Of a stretch of DNA of 64,000 nucleotides, positions 48,519-63,100 are shown in pieces (position 1 is the first letter of the stretch; the number at the start of each line of letters is the position of its first letter). The notes beneath the pieces were generated by a model. It did not search any database. It saw only the letters and a program-made list of their open reading frames with translations, and was not told the DNA's origin. Both the position numbers and the translations under genes were made by a program. Source of the stretch: Liolophura sinensis (lineage: Eukaryota > Mollusca > Polyplacophora > Chitonida > Chitonidae); NCBI RefSeq assembly GCF_032854445.1, contig NC_088299.1, positions 18,221,608 through 18,285,607 of the forward strand, given 5' to 3'.

Positions 48519-51500
48519 ATGGCGTCCACGCTGACGATTCCAAGGCGGCTGCCACTACTTTTAGTGGCAGATAATGTTCTTTTGCCCGGCTCGTCGATGC
48601 GCATCCCTGTCAGGAACAGGAGAAAGTAATGTCAATATGCTAAGTATAGCATGGTTGTGGAAAGAATCCTTGTAAAAATGCAATGTGATTTTATGTGATC
48701 GTATAAGCTGACGAGTTGTGGAGCTGTGTCAGCTGGTCGGTCCGTGAGCTCAGTGTCATTGACCTGGGCTGACACGGAGTGAACAGTTAAAATCGTCCAA
48801 ATGCACTTAAGATTGGTGTTTTGAAATTGTAGCTTTGAAAAGCAAATTGATACCATCTAGATGGACTGAGATGGATGGATATGATCTAGAAGTGACTAAG
48901 ATCATGGTGCGTTGTTTTTTGCGTCCTGTTTTGGGTAGCCTATCATTTGCTCTCATGGTTAAAGTTTTTCGAGTTTTGAAGCGATTTGGGTATCATTTGC
49001 TCTCGTGGTTAAATTTTTTCGAGTTTTGAAGCGATTTGCATATCTCTTGAGTGATATTTAAAGAAGGAGATGCTTACAGTGCTTCTTCATTCTTTATTGT
49101 TACTTTTGCACGGTTAATTTATTTCTGTTAGATGTTCTTTTTTTAGGACCCCCCACACCCACCCCAACCAACCCATTATAAATTACGCAACCTGACCAGA
49201 GTAGGCCAAGCCATCAGGAGGTATAATGTTGGAATAACACTTTTAGCAGAGGTCTTGGACTAGGTATGATGTAGATACAGGACCGATAACAAACGGCTGG
49301 TAAACATATATATTGTCAAGGACAGTGGTGGTGACACATACATTTTAGACTTGAGACTGTGTGTGGAAGGCTATGTGAAGGCTGGATTTGGACAACAGTC
49401 TACTTACATTGTATCTTCTTGAAAGCCTTATTAGATTCTAGCAACCTACATGTACTTCACATCACTTTTGTTAATCTGCTGACTGGTCTGTTTTTGACAG
49501 TATGAATATGGTGAAAAGTCGTTTGTTGGGCCGCAGTACCTTGAGCAGTACAGTTATTGGGGTCATACCAAAAGAACCAGGTGAAGATGAGGTGTGTGTA
49601 TATACAGAAGTACATTTAGTCTTTCAATGGAAGCTCCTTCAGTCTGCAATTTATTAATCATTTGATTTGAGATTTGTCTACTCTGTGCTAACCCATATCA
49701 CAAGTTCGATACGATCATTTTGTTTTTTTGATATCTAGTAATGTATTACTGTTTGAAGATTCATAATTCTGTGAGTGGTTAGTGCACTAGCCCAGCACAG
49801 GAGTCATATATGACCAGAGGGGAAGTCAGTCACCGAATAAGCAAGATGTTCGTGTGGGAAGGTCTGCTGGTACCCTGAGGATGGTCATATGTTTCCCTTG
49901 GGCACTGCCAGGTTTCTTCCCTGTATAATGCTGGCTGGTGTGGTGTAAGTGAAATATTCTTGGGTACGGCCTGAAACACCCATTCACAAAGATAAATCAT
50001 AATGCATTGTGAAAACTTTTTTGGGTATTAACTTATCTGTGTGTTTTTAAAAGCAAAATTTTTGTTCATTCAGTTGCAAGATTGATTATAGATACTATCA
50101 TAGATAGCATTTTTTTCACATTTCAAGACTGTTGTGGGCAGATGTTAAATGTTTACACAGTGTTTATCATGTTAACAGAGTGAAGACCTGACAGGAATTC
50201 ATCCCATAGGAACAGCTGCCGTTGTCGTTCAGGTGACGGGAACAAATTGGCCTAAGCCAGCTTACACTCTCCTGGTGACTGGATTGTGTCGGTTCAAAGT
50301 GGCTGACCTGTTGCAGGAATCACCGTATCCCGTGGCAACTGTCACTCAGCTAGACAAACTGCCTGGAGAGGAATCAGGTATCTACTCTTTTTGTTTTATT
50401 ACGGAAGTACCAACTGGTTAGTTTGTATCTTAAAGCAGAAGAAAATTTAAATGTCACTCAAATACCATTGAAAAGAGTATGCTTTTCCTTGCAAGTGCAT
50501 GCCATAAAAAAACTTCTAATGTGTACCTCAAGTCGGAAACCGCCAAAGCGTAGTTCGTACATTTCCAGTAGAACTCTTCTTCCCTGAAGGTAGCGAACCT
50601 TACTGTCTGGTTTCCTTTGGCCACTGCCTGGTTTCCCTTGGCCTCTGTCTGATTTTCTCTGGCCTTTATCTGATTTCCTCTGGCCTCTGTCTGGTTTCCT
50701 TTGGCCACTGTCTGGTTTCCTTTGGCCTCTGTCTGGTTTTCTCTGGCCTTTATCTGATTTCCTCTGGCCTCTGTCTGGTTTCCTTTGGCCTCTGGCTGAT
50801 TTCCTTTGGCCTCTGTCTGGTTTCTCTGGCCTTTATCTGATTTCCTCTGGCCTCTGTCTGGTTTTCTCTGGCCTTTATCTGATTTCCTCTGGCCTCTGTC
50901 TGATTTCCTCTGGCCACTGTCTGGTTTCCTTTGGTCTCTGTCTGGTTTTCTCTGGCCTTTATCTGATTTCCTCTGGCCTCTTTCTAGTTTCTTTTGGCCA
51001 CTGTCTGGTTTCCTTTGGCCTCTGTCTGATTTTATCTGGCCTTTGTCTAATTTCCTCTGGCCTCTGTCTGGTTTCCTTTGGCCTCTGTCTGGTTTCCTTT
51101 AGCCTCTGTTTGATTTTCTCTGGCCTTTATCTGATTTCCTCCATCATTCACTTGATTGTCTTTGTGTAAGTGAATTCTTAGGGAAAACTGTAAACTTCAA
51201 TGAAGAAATGAATGAATAAACATGCCGAGGTGGACGTAGCTTAATTTCTGTTGTTGTTAATCTGAAGTCTGGTTATTTGTGGACATGCAAATAGAAGAAT
51301 GACTAAAGTGTGGCTATTTGCTTTTAGTCCAGCCTGTGATGAGTTGTATGCGTGTGGCTATCTTGGTTGAAGTTATCAGTTATCAGATAATAGACCATGG
51401 GCCTGTTTCACAAAGGGCACCCAATGCTACGTTCACTTAACTTCCATGCTGACCAGTACTGTAAGAATTACGTCACCATAGCAGTTTGTGAAGCTAGTCC

Positions 51501-54500
51501 CAGAGTGGATTTTTTCCTAATGCCGGTGATCAAATAATTTCAGACCAGTCTCTAAAGAGTGATGAAGAGTTGGGTGTGTTGGCTGAAAACTTTCGAGAAC
51601 AAGCAGCCAAACTTGTGGAGATGCTGGATATTTCCATTCCAGTTGTGGCAAAATTAAAGGTACTTGTATGGAATTGAACTCTTATTTGACATCATTACAT
51701 AGCTTATTTAACATTAAATGTTTTGCCTGATTCATGTGACTTTGTTATGGTACAAGCTACTCAAAATGTATTTAGGGGGCCTCCGTGGCTCAGTAGGTTA
51801 GTGTGCTAGTGCAACCTACTGACTTAGTAGCCTCTCAACAATGCGGTCACTGTGAGTTCAAGTCCAGCTCATGATGGCTTCCTTTCCGGATGCAAGTGAG
51901 AAGGTCTTCCAGCAACCTGCCGATGGTCGTGGGTTTCCTTCCATCATAATGCTGGCTGCCGTCGTATAAGTGAAATATTCTTGAGTACGGCGTAAAACAC
52001 CAATCAAATAAATAAATAAGAAAACAAAATGTATTTATTTATTTGTTTAATTCAAGATTACAGGAGCTAAAAAATGTGCATGGTTTGATGGCAATATGGC
52101 ATGGTTTTTTTTTGTCATGTTTGTACTTGTGAGGAATTTTGTACTGAATGCTTTGGTTGATATTTGTTTATGAGCGTACATTGATCCTGTTGTTTTTTTC
52201 TTAAGTTTAATTGTATTCAACGAACAATGGACAAAAGTAGTTTTGTTGTATGACATTATTTTACAACACTGATTGATATACCTGAATTTTTCACATTTAA
52301 CAAATATTTTATGGGTGGAAGAAACCAGGATGCTTGGAGTAATCCGTCCTTTGGTATAAAGTTTTACTGTCAAACTTTTTAATATGTGACGTGCATGTAC
52401 TTCATATTGATGAGGTCAGGTGATCTGTTGTAAGCTTCATGTAACACTGCATGAAAAAACAATGTCGGTCACTTATTATGTCATCAGAGAATGTTATTGA
52501 ACCAAAGTTTTGTGTGACCGAGCAGTTGACCTAAAATGTATGTATTCTACAACCACCTGCTTTGTTTCCTGTAGTTATAAGTTCAAGTGTAAAATGAACA
52601 GTTGGTTATACCACTTACCAATTCCACTTACCAGTACCACTACACAGCCATAAAACCAGCAATTGCACCTTGTTGTGGTTGTTTGTATGACAGAGGATGT
52701 TGGAGAACCTACCTAGTGAGCACCTACCAGACCTGTGCGCTGCCATTGTTAAGGCCTCCTTCACAGAGAAAGTTCAGGTACTGGATGCGCTGGATTTGAC
52801 AGAGCGATTCAGGAAGACGCTGCCTTTGTTGATGAGGCAGATTGAGGTGAGGCTTTAACCAGGAGTGATTGTCTCGTATCTGAAGTCCATGTACCAGGAG
52901 TGGGTGTCTTGTATCTGAAGTCCATGTACCAGGAGTGGGTGTCTTGTATCTGAAGTTCATGTACCAGGAGTGGGTGTCTGATATCTGAAGTTCATATACC
53001 AGGAGTGGGTGTCTTGTATCTGAAGTTCATGTACCAGGAGTGGGTGTCTTGTATCTGAAGTTCATGTACCAGGAGTGGGTGTCTGATATCTGAAGTTCAT
53101 ATACCAGGAGTGGGTGTCTTGTATCTGAAGTACATGTACCAGGAGTGGGTGTCTTGTATCTGAAGTAGATGTACCTGGAGTGGGTGTCTTGTATCTGAAG
53201 TACATGTACCTGGAGTGGGTGTCTTGTATCTGAAGTAAATGTACATGTACCAGGAGTGGGTGTCTTGTATCTGAAGTAAATGTACATGTACCAGGAGTGG
53301 GTGTTTCGTATCTGAAGTAGATATACCAGGAGTGGGTATCTCATATCTGAAGTAGATGTACTAGGAGTGGGTGTTTCGTATCTGAAGTACATGTACCTGG
53401 AGTGGGTGTCTCGTATCTGAAGAATATGTATGTTGGCTTGAAAAGGAGGGATTAAGTTAATAACCATATTTGAGTCCACTTGTTCGCTATTGAAAACGCA
53501 GAAATGTGCCTGGTACTAATGTACATTGGAATTGAAACAAGTGTTAACATTATTATATTTGCTTCAGTAATATGTCAGAAAGAATGCATTCAAGTGAAAA
53601 ATAAAGATCATAAAAAATAGCTTTGGCTACTCAAACATTTTACCTGTAGGATTTCATATTACCTTCAAAGAAAACTGTTAACCACTTTTCAAAACTTTAT
53701 ATCAAATACAGTAATTTGAACTACTTACTTCTGTACCATCTTCAAAGTATTATGAGATACTCACCTATTGTTAGGTAAATTGTATGAAACAAATTAGGTG
53801 AGATACTCATCTATTGTTAGGTAAATTATATGAAACAAATCAGGTGAGATACTCACCTATTGTTAGGTAAATTGTATGAAACAAATTAGGTGAGATACTC
53901 ATCTATTGTTAGGTAAATTATATGAAACAAATCAGGTGAGATACTCACCTATTGTTAGGTAAATTGAATGAAACAAATCAGGTAAGATACTCACCTATTG
54001 TTAGGTAAATTGTATGAAACAAATCAGGTGAAATACTCACCTATTGTTAGGTAAATTGTATGAAACAAATCAGGTGAGATACTCACCTATTGTTAGATAA
54101 ATTGAATGAAACAGGTCTAAATTTACAGGCCTTCTGTTTTAAGGAGAACTGTCCAATGCTTTAATCTTAATTACACTCTAGAAAAAGACATAACAGAATT
54201 TGTGATTGTTTTGTGTCATTTTGATATCCGATATCTCTGTAATGCTGAAATGTCATTATGCTCATTGAAACATTCTGCACGTAAATGATAATCTTAATAC
54301 AGGGACTTAAGCTTCTACAGAAAGCCCGCAAAGAGAACGTGGAAATTGTGAGTCGCCGGGAAACTGGGCGACCAATCAACATGAAGAGGGTGTTCAGGAA
54401 ACTGTCCAATAAGGATTTAGAAGAAGAAGTAGATGAGGAGCAAGATGATAATCTTGATCTGGAACAAAAACTCAAGTAAGGACCTTGATCTGGTTATCAT

Positions 54501-54542
54501 TCTTCATGCTGAGTGTTGAAAATATCAAACCAAAATTCACAC

Positions 54543-54598
<56 letters not shown>

Positions 54599-57130
54599 GG
54601 TGAAATGTCAGGATTTCCTTCAACGGTAAGAGTGTTTTTTTCACATGTTAGATACCACTAGCATAGAGCAGCGTAATGATCTAGGAGCCTCTCACCAATG
54701 CGGTCACTGTGAGTTTAAATCCAGCTCATGCTGGCTTCCTTTCCGGCTGTATGTGCGAAGGCCTGTCAGCAACATGCAGATGGTCATGGGTTTCTCTAGG
54801 GCTCTACCTGGTTTGCCTGGCACCATAATGCTGGTGGCTGTCATTTAAGTGAAATATTCTTGAGTACGGCATATAACACGTATCAAATAGATAATTAAAT
54901 ATCATAGGTTTTATTACATTTTGATATTTTAAACCCAGAAAAGTGTTATTTCACACATTAAATAACACTGGTGTTATTGCATTTCATATGTTTCATGTTT
55001 CATATTACTAGTGTAATTACATTTTGATATTTTACATGTTAGATATCACTAGTGTTATTACATTTTGATATTTTACATGTTAGATATCACTAGTGTTATT
55101 ACAGTTTGATATTATACATGTTAGATATCACTAGTGTTATTACAGTTTGATATTATACATGTTAGATATAACTAGTGTTATTGCATCTTGATATTTTACA
55201 TATCAAAGAGTTCATGTCTTCATATATGTTACTCTATATGCACTATGGGTCTGAAGGTTTATAACCATTGGTTGATATTACAGAGCAGCACAGCTTCCTG
55301 AACATGCTCACAAGCACGCCATGAAGGATCTGAAGCGACTCAAGCAGATGAGCTCTCACATGCCAGAGCATGCTATGTTAAGGTGAGTCACTGTAGTGGC
55401 TGAACAGATGGACTGTCTTATGCCAGAGCATGCTATGTTAAGGTGAGTCACTGTAGTGGCTGAACAGATGGGCTGTCTTATGCCAGAGCATGCTACGTTA
55501 AGGTGAGTCACTGTAGTGGCTGAACAGATGGACTGTCTTATGCCAGAGCATGCTATGTTAAGGTGAGTCACTGTAGTGGCTGAACAGATGGGCTGTCTTA
55601 TGCCAGAGCATGCTATGTTAAGGTGAGTCACTGTAGTGGCTGAACAGATGGACTGTCTTATGCCAGACCATGCTACGTTAAGGTGAGTCACTGTAGTGGC
55701 TGAACAGATGGGCTGTCTTATGCCAGAGCATGCTACGTTAAGGTGAGTCACTTAGTGGCTGAACAGATGGGCTGTCTTATGCCAGAGCATGCTATGTTAA
55801 GGTGAGTCACTGTAGTGGCTGAACAGATGGGCTGTCTTATGCCAGAGCATGCTACGTTAAGGTGTGTCACTTTAGTGGCTGAACAGATGGGCTGTCTTAT
55901 GCCAGAGCATGCTATGTTAAGGTGAGTCACTGTAGTGGCTGAACATATGGGCTGTCTTATGCCAGAGCATGCTATGTTAAGGTGAGTCACTGTAGTGGCT
56001 GAACAGATGGACTGTCTTATGCCAAAGCATGCTACGTTAAGGTGAGTCACTGTAGTGGCTGAACAGATGGACTGTCTTATGCCAGAGCATGCTACGTTAA
56101 TGTGAGTCACTGTAGTGGCTGAACAGATGGGCTCTCAAACGCAAGAGCATGTTGTGTTAAAGTGAGTCACCATATAGCGGCTGAACCAGAATGGCTCTCA
56201 TATCACTTCAGTGATAATGTCATTGTGACAGATTTACTAACAACTCACATATCTGCACATATTCATACCAGGAAAGTAAAATTAATATGAATAAGGGCTG
56301 TGTTGGCAATGTGTATAGGCTCTTTCATGTGTGCTTTCCAATTACCAGCCAAACAGCCAAACTGGCCTGCAGAGCATGGTCTGGAATGTGTGATATCACC
56401 AGTTGAGAGCTGATCAGACTCTACAGGTCTTCATGTAGCAAAGTGGAACTCATCCATGTACTAGTGACTCGTATAGATTTTGGCATGACAAAACTTGCCT
56501 TACTGAACATGAAATGTTGTCAATCCATTGATATTCTTACCAAAAAGAGCTTTTTATTCAACTTTGGATTGTTGTAAAAAATATTTTTCCGTTTGTTATA
56601 GTGGCATACAAAATTTTTTAGGGTCGCTAGTCAAGAGCGGTAAGAGTTTTCTGTGTTGTGTGTATAATTAATATACACCTTCCTCAGTTGTCTTTCATCA
56701 TTCGGGAGATTTTGCTGTACACTGTATGTATTTCGTACTAGAGGTCATCATTTAATAGCAACATTCATATTGCCTGTGAGCATCAACAATGTGATATTAC
56801 TGGGACATCAACCAAAACACGGCCTTTTTTTTCTCATTATAAACTCTTGTACCAATCACTAAACGCCTACTACGAGTTTTACTATTTTAAAATCTTATGT
56901 CTGATTTTCAGTTTTGGTGACATGATATTGTTCCTTAATTGAATAGATTGATGTATGATGTATAGTAAATAAAGATAGCCTACTGATCACTTTTCCTATT
57001 GACAGTGACCTGGATAAGTATTTCTATTCTACTGGTGTTTTTTATGTATAAACAGGAATTACCTGGAGTTGATGGCGGAGTTGCCATGGTCCAAAAGCTC
57101 CAAGGATACCCTGGATATTATCCAAGCCAG
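48519..57130 (+). CDS. LONP2: LONP2, LON substrate-binding N-domain exons
   Basis: Exons 1-8, residues 1-337. The start reads [14 protein letters not shown], matching the short N-terminus of peroxisomal Lon, with no cleavable signal. The LON N-domain covers about 10-220. Exon 6 carries an acidic linker ('[18 protein letters not shown]') where the family has a variable acidic segment. Exons 7-8 give '[20 protein letters not shown]' and '[20 protein letters not shown]', the helical neck before the ATPase. The exon 7 donor is GTGAGT at 55383, inside a tandem array. Confidence 0.93.
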
Positions 57131-60100
57131 GTAAGTCTTCATACACATACACACACACACATACATACACACACATACATGCACAGGTAGTGTGGAAGTT
57201 TTCCAGGTGTTTTCCAGCTCAGGGTTAATTTTCCACTCAGGGTTCAAATCACCTGAGGGTCATTCCGCCCCTAATCACCCAAATTCAGGATATCTAACAG
57301 TTCAGCCATCTCTAATTTTCCCGAAATTGTAACTGCAGGTAGCTACATGTAGATATAACTGATGAACACGTGTTAAATCTAAACTTTTGACTCCCAGTAG
57401 TTTATGCCCTCTTAATCCAGTGGTAGGTACATATAAGTATGCACCTCTTACTCCTCTCACAAATGAAGTTTTAACTTTTTCATGTTTTCAGAGAGCAGTA
57501 TCTCAGCACTACTTTTATGTACAAGGTTGAAGGCAGTATTCTAATTGGTGCAACATGTACCTTTCATTTTTCACCTGAAAAATTCAAAACTGAACAAAAA
57601 ACAGTGTTCATCTAAGTAAAGATTGACAAATACATCTAGTGTTGAAGTCATAACTTAGTTTATACAGCTCTTAGTCACCAAATAGTGCACATGACAGATT
57701 TCAACCTTGTGAGTAAATGAGTAAAGGTGTAACACTTTGCCTGTTTTCTTCAGACATGTGTAGGTACCTGCTGTTATAATTGGAGATGGCCACCCGAGAA
57801 GCTTTGGGCGATTTTAATCTGGAATGTACCCAACTCCCCACTGGGATAATGATTTTATGCCCATTATACAGGTGTATAAGATTGTGTGAATGTACTGGTA
57901 TGATCATTCCAAAGTCAACAAAGACAACTTACTAATTCACAAACGTTCCTCCTCCCAAAAAAGTTAACCACGATCGAGTGTTTAAGTGACAAATTCTTGA
58001 GTCTATGGCCTGCTACAATGTGGGTTTCCACTGGGCTCGGCTCATTTTCTTCCAACCATAATGCTGGTCGCCATTGTAGAAGTGAAATATTCTTGAGTTT
58101 ATGGCCTGCTACAACGTGGGTTTCCACTGGGCTCTGCTCAGTTTCCTCCAACCATAATGCTGGTCGCCATTGTTTAAGTGAAATGTTCTTGGAACAGCAT
58201 AAAACACCAATCAAATAAATAAATAAATATATTTTCAAATGACCAGGAAATATTTTATATTAGAAAAGATCTGGATGAGGACCATTATGGGCTGGACAAA
58301 CTGAAGAAGAGAGTGATTGAATACCTGGCTGTGCGACAGTTGAAGAACACCCTCAAGGGCCCCATCCTCTGCTTCGTAGGTCCCCCAGGGGTAGGCAAGA
58401 CCAGTGTGGGGAAGTCTATCGCCAGGACACTGGGCAGGGAGTTCCACAGGTAACAAAGGTTTGAATAAATTAGATAGAAATAAAGGTTGAACTGTGAATG
58501 TTTGCCAACTGTGCATTTTAAGGTCTTTGTCAGTGTGACCTATGCTCTTTAGAGTGCATTGTAAGGTCTTTGTCAGTGTGACGTGTCCTCTTTACTGTGC
58601 ATTTTAAGGTCTTTGTCAGTGTGACCTATGCTCTTTACTGTGCATTTTAAAGTCTTTATCAGTTTGACCTGTGCTCTTTAGAGTGCATTCTAAGGTCTTT
58701 ATCAGTGTGACCTATGCTCTTTACTGTGCATTTTAAAGTCTTTATCAGTTTGACCTGTGCTCTTTACTCTGCATTCTAAGGTCTTTGTAAGTGTGACCTG
58801 TGCTCTTTAGAGTGCATTGTAAGGTCTTTGTCAGTGTGACCTGTGCTCTTTACTGTGCATTTTAAGGTCTTTGCCAATGTAACCTGTGCTCTTTACTGTC
58901 CATTTTAAGGTCTTTGTAAGTGTGACCTGTGCTGGGTTGGAAATTTCATTTCTGAATTTTCAGTTTGAACTCGTCTATCGCTTAGAGTAACAAAAAAAGA
59001 AGGCGATGTCCTTTGTTCCTGTGGAAAACATCGAGACAGATGATCGGTAAATTTACATTATCGAAAGCTGCCTAACATTCTTGGCAAGTCATATGATGCA
59101 GTAGGCCTTCTTTTACCTTTGACAACAAAAGAGTTTGATCTCAAAACGCGTCTATTGTGTTGTGTAACCCACTTCCCTGTCCCCTCCTGTATCTCAACTG
59201 GAACTAATATAACACATGGAATGTTTATCTCATCTTGTTGATTATCAGAATAGCCCTGGGTGGGTGCTGTGACCAGTCAGACATCCGCGGTCACAGAAGG
59301 ACGTATATTGGGGCCCTTCCGGGGCGCATCGTCCAGGGGCTGAAGATCGTGGGTGTGAACAACCCTGTCTTCCTGCTAGATGAAGTGGATAAGCTGGTAA
59401 TGACCATGAAGCTGTGCAGTTATCTCCCTTTACGCTTGTACCGGTACACTGTGCATTTATGTGGCAGTGTCACAGTTTAGATTGGGACATGTTTCTGTTA
59501 ACTTGTTTTTGTCGCTTTATTGAGGCCATCGCTAAAAACTTCTTTGTTATGCATAAAAAATAGGGTAGGTTGGTGGGGAATTTATTTTTTGGATCTGGCT
59601 AATGAAAAGGATAGGGCTTTTAATTTCCATTACAAGAAAAAATATTTTAAAAATTGTATTAAAAGCCCAATAAAGCCTTATTTTCAATGGTGGATTTATA
59701 AGGGTAGTTGCTAGTCCTAAAACCTAGTCTGTCAGATCTGACCACAAGGCACTGACCACAAGATACTGACCACAAGGCACTGTCCACATACAACCGGAGA
59801 GAAAGCCAACATGAGCCAGACTTGCACAGCAACTGCATTGATGTGAGGCTTGTGGGTTATTGTGCTGCCCTAGCACACAAACCTCTGTGTCACAAAGACC
59901 CCCAAATTGGAGACTGTTCATATTGGTATTTGTGTTCAGCTCTTGTTTAATTCTAGCCTCAGGGAGAAATTTCTGAGATACATGCACCTGACAAGGTGTG
60001 GTGCTTTGAGTCCATATTATTTGTGTTATACTACTGTATTAATGAGTCCAGTGTGTTATACTACTGTATTAATGAGTCCAGTGTGTTATATTACTGTATT

Positions 60101-63100
60101 GATGAGTCCAGTGTGTTATATTACTGTATTGATGAGTAAGTTAAAGCACCAGTTTTAATAATACATTAATAAATTTGTTCATTGGGTGTTTGGTTTGTGG
60201 TTGAATTGTGCGTGTTTTATTTCATCTCTCAATCGTTTAAAGAATGTGTATAATTCTTCATTACAAAGTTAACATCTTTAACACACTATACAAACATTTC
60301 TTTGCCACCAGGGTAAGAGTTTCCATGGCGACCCAGCAGCAGCCCTCTTAGAGGTCCTGGATCCAGAGCAGAATAACTCCTTCACAGATCAGTATCCTTC
60401 ATGTACAGTATCAACTACTTTACAGGAGCACAGCCTGAGCAGTGCAGCACAGCCTGAGCAGTGCAGACTGAGCAGCACAGCACAGCCTGAGCAGCGCAGC
60501 ACAGCCTGAGCAGCGCAGCACAGACTGAGCAGCGCAGCACAGCCTGAGCAGTGCAGACTGAGCAGCACAGCACAGCCTGAGCAGCTCAGCACAGCCTGAG
60601 CAGTGCAGACTGAGCAGCACAGCACAGCCTGAGCAGTGCAGACTGAGCAGCACAGCACAGCCTGAGCAGTGCAGACTGAGCAGCGCAGCACAGCCTGAGC
60701 AGTGCAGACTGAGCAGCACAGCACAGCATGAGCAGTGCAGACTGAGCAGCACAGCAAGCCTGAGCAGTGCAGACTGAGCAGCACAGCACAGCCTGAGCAG
60801 CTCAGCACAGCCTGAGCAGTGCAGACTGAGCAGCACAGCACAGCCTGAGCAGTGCAGACTGAGCAGCACAGCACAGCCTGAGCAGCACAGCACAGCCTGA
60901 GCAGCACAGCACAGCCTGAGCAGTGCAGACTGAGCAGCACAGCACAGCCTGAGCAGCTCAGCACAGCCTGAGCAGTGCAGCACAGCCTGAGCAGCTCAGC
61001 ACAGCCTGAGCAGTGCAGACTGAGCAGTGCAGACTGAGCAGCGCAGCGCAGCCTGAGCAGCACAGCCTGAGCAGCATGTTATCTGCCATCGGGATGGACG
61101 GTTTGTTATACATACACTTTAGAGGCTTTCTGATTAATAATGCTGTCAAATTGTTGAGGGTACTACATACAGTATATCAGTAGTTTAGAAAAGTGAACAC
61201 GATGAGGATTCGTATTTAGTCCAGTGATACCCAGACTGTCTGATAAAACAGTCTGAAATTTGTCACATGCAGCTATGTCAGTTTGACTGTTGGGACTTGA
61301 AGTGAGCAAACATGATGTTTTGTATTTTTTTTTTTTTGTATATTTATTATATTGGTTGTTTTGCACAATGCTGAAGAATATTTCACATTTATGATGATGG
61401 CCAGCATGCTGGTTCGGGGGGGGGGGGGAGGGGGAACCAGGGAGAGCCTGGAGAAACCCCAACGACCATCTGCAGGTTGCTGGCAGACCTCCTCATGTAC
61501 AGCGACAGGGGAAGTGTGAGGTACAGTGTATATGGATAAGGTTGTTTGATAAATACTAGTACATTTTATACATAAATGTGGCAGTTTGAATACTAAAGAC
61601 GATAGCTACAGTGTACATGTACCTGTAAATGGGTTGGGTAATTTTGGAATTTTGACAGTTTATTTGTAGAGTGTAACTTCAGGAAAGTTTTGACCCAACT
61701 TCCCCTTATAAAGTTTTTGTGTTCTCACTTCTTTAACTCCACATTTGGTCAAGCCTTACCACATTTTCACAATAATGCATAATAGGCTTACATGTATTGT
61801 TCAAGGTGCTTAGAAAACAAGACCAAAGCCCTCTGTTACCAGGAAACAATGTTGTTAAACTGGGGAATTTGAAGAGAGCAACCACCCAAAGCCCTCTGTT
61901 ACCAGGAACCAATGTTGTTAAACTGGGGAATTTGAAGAGAGCAACCACCCAAAGCCCTCTGTTACCAGGAAACAATGTTGTTAAACTGGGGAATTTGAAG
62001 AGAGCAACCACCCAAAGCCCTCTGTTACCAGGAAACAATGTTGTTAAACTGGGGAATTTGAAGAGAGCAACCACCCAAAGCCCTCTGTTACCAGGAAACA
62101 ATGTTGTTAAACTGGGGAATTTGAAGAGAGCAACCACTCTACCGCATTGTTTGTTATATTCATTATATGTTCATAATAATGCTGCATATGTAAGAAGAAG
62201 CCGTGCCTGATAAACTAGGTTATTATTAGCTTATGAAGTCTCTCTGTGATGACATAAGACCAATACATTTGTTTGATTTCTGTGATGCTCCACCTCTTCC
62301 TTGACCTTGATGTCAGTTACCTGAACACGCCCTTTGACCTGTCTCAGGTCATGTTCATCGCCACGGCAAACAACATGGCCACGATCCCAGCGGCACTATT
62401 AGACAGGATGGAGATGATCTACATACCCGGTTACACGCAGGAAGAGAAAGTTCACATCGCCTCTCGGTACCTGATGCCCAAACAACTGCGGGAACACGGG
62501 CTGACGGAGGAACAGCTGCAAATCCCAGACGATACCATCAAATGCATCGGTACAGCTATAGGCCTGAAGTGTATTGACTTATGTAGGGTTTTCAATAAGA
62601 AATGGTGACATGTAGTGTATGTTGTTTGGTAAAGGTTACAGGCTGCTCTGATCTATTTTGAAAGCTTCATATATCTATACAGAACAATAACCCAGATAAT
62701 GTGAATGTTCATGTATTGGTCACTACATCCACCCAGATAACGTGAATGTTCATGTAGTGGTCACTACATCCGCCCAGATAGCGTGAATGTTCATGTATTG
62801 GTCACTACATCCACCCAGATAGCGTGAATGTTCATGTAGTGGTCACTACATCCGCCCAGATGACGTGAATGTTCATGTAGTGGTCACTACATCCGCCCAG
62901 ATAACGTGAATGTTCATATAGTGGTCACTACATCCACCCAGATAACGTGAATGTTCATATAGTGGTCACTACATCCGCCCAGATAATGTGATAGTTTGTC
63001 TGGTTGTTTACAGGATGCTCGACCATTTGCAGATAGTCTGTTTACATTAAGATGAGTTCATGTAAACCCAAAACTAGCATTAGATTTTATGGAAGAAATG

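Noticed and set aside
55356-56110. Antisense 120- and 131-codon repeat frames
   Set aside because: Translation of the 60-bp donor array; the real gene runs on the plus strand.
60389-61063. Leu/Cys/Ala-rich antisense frames up to 224 codons
   Set aside because: Translation of the CAGC-rich minisatellite in LONP2 intron 11.
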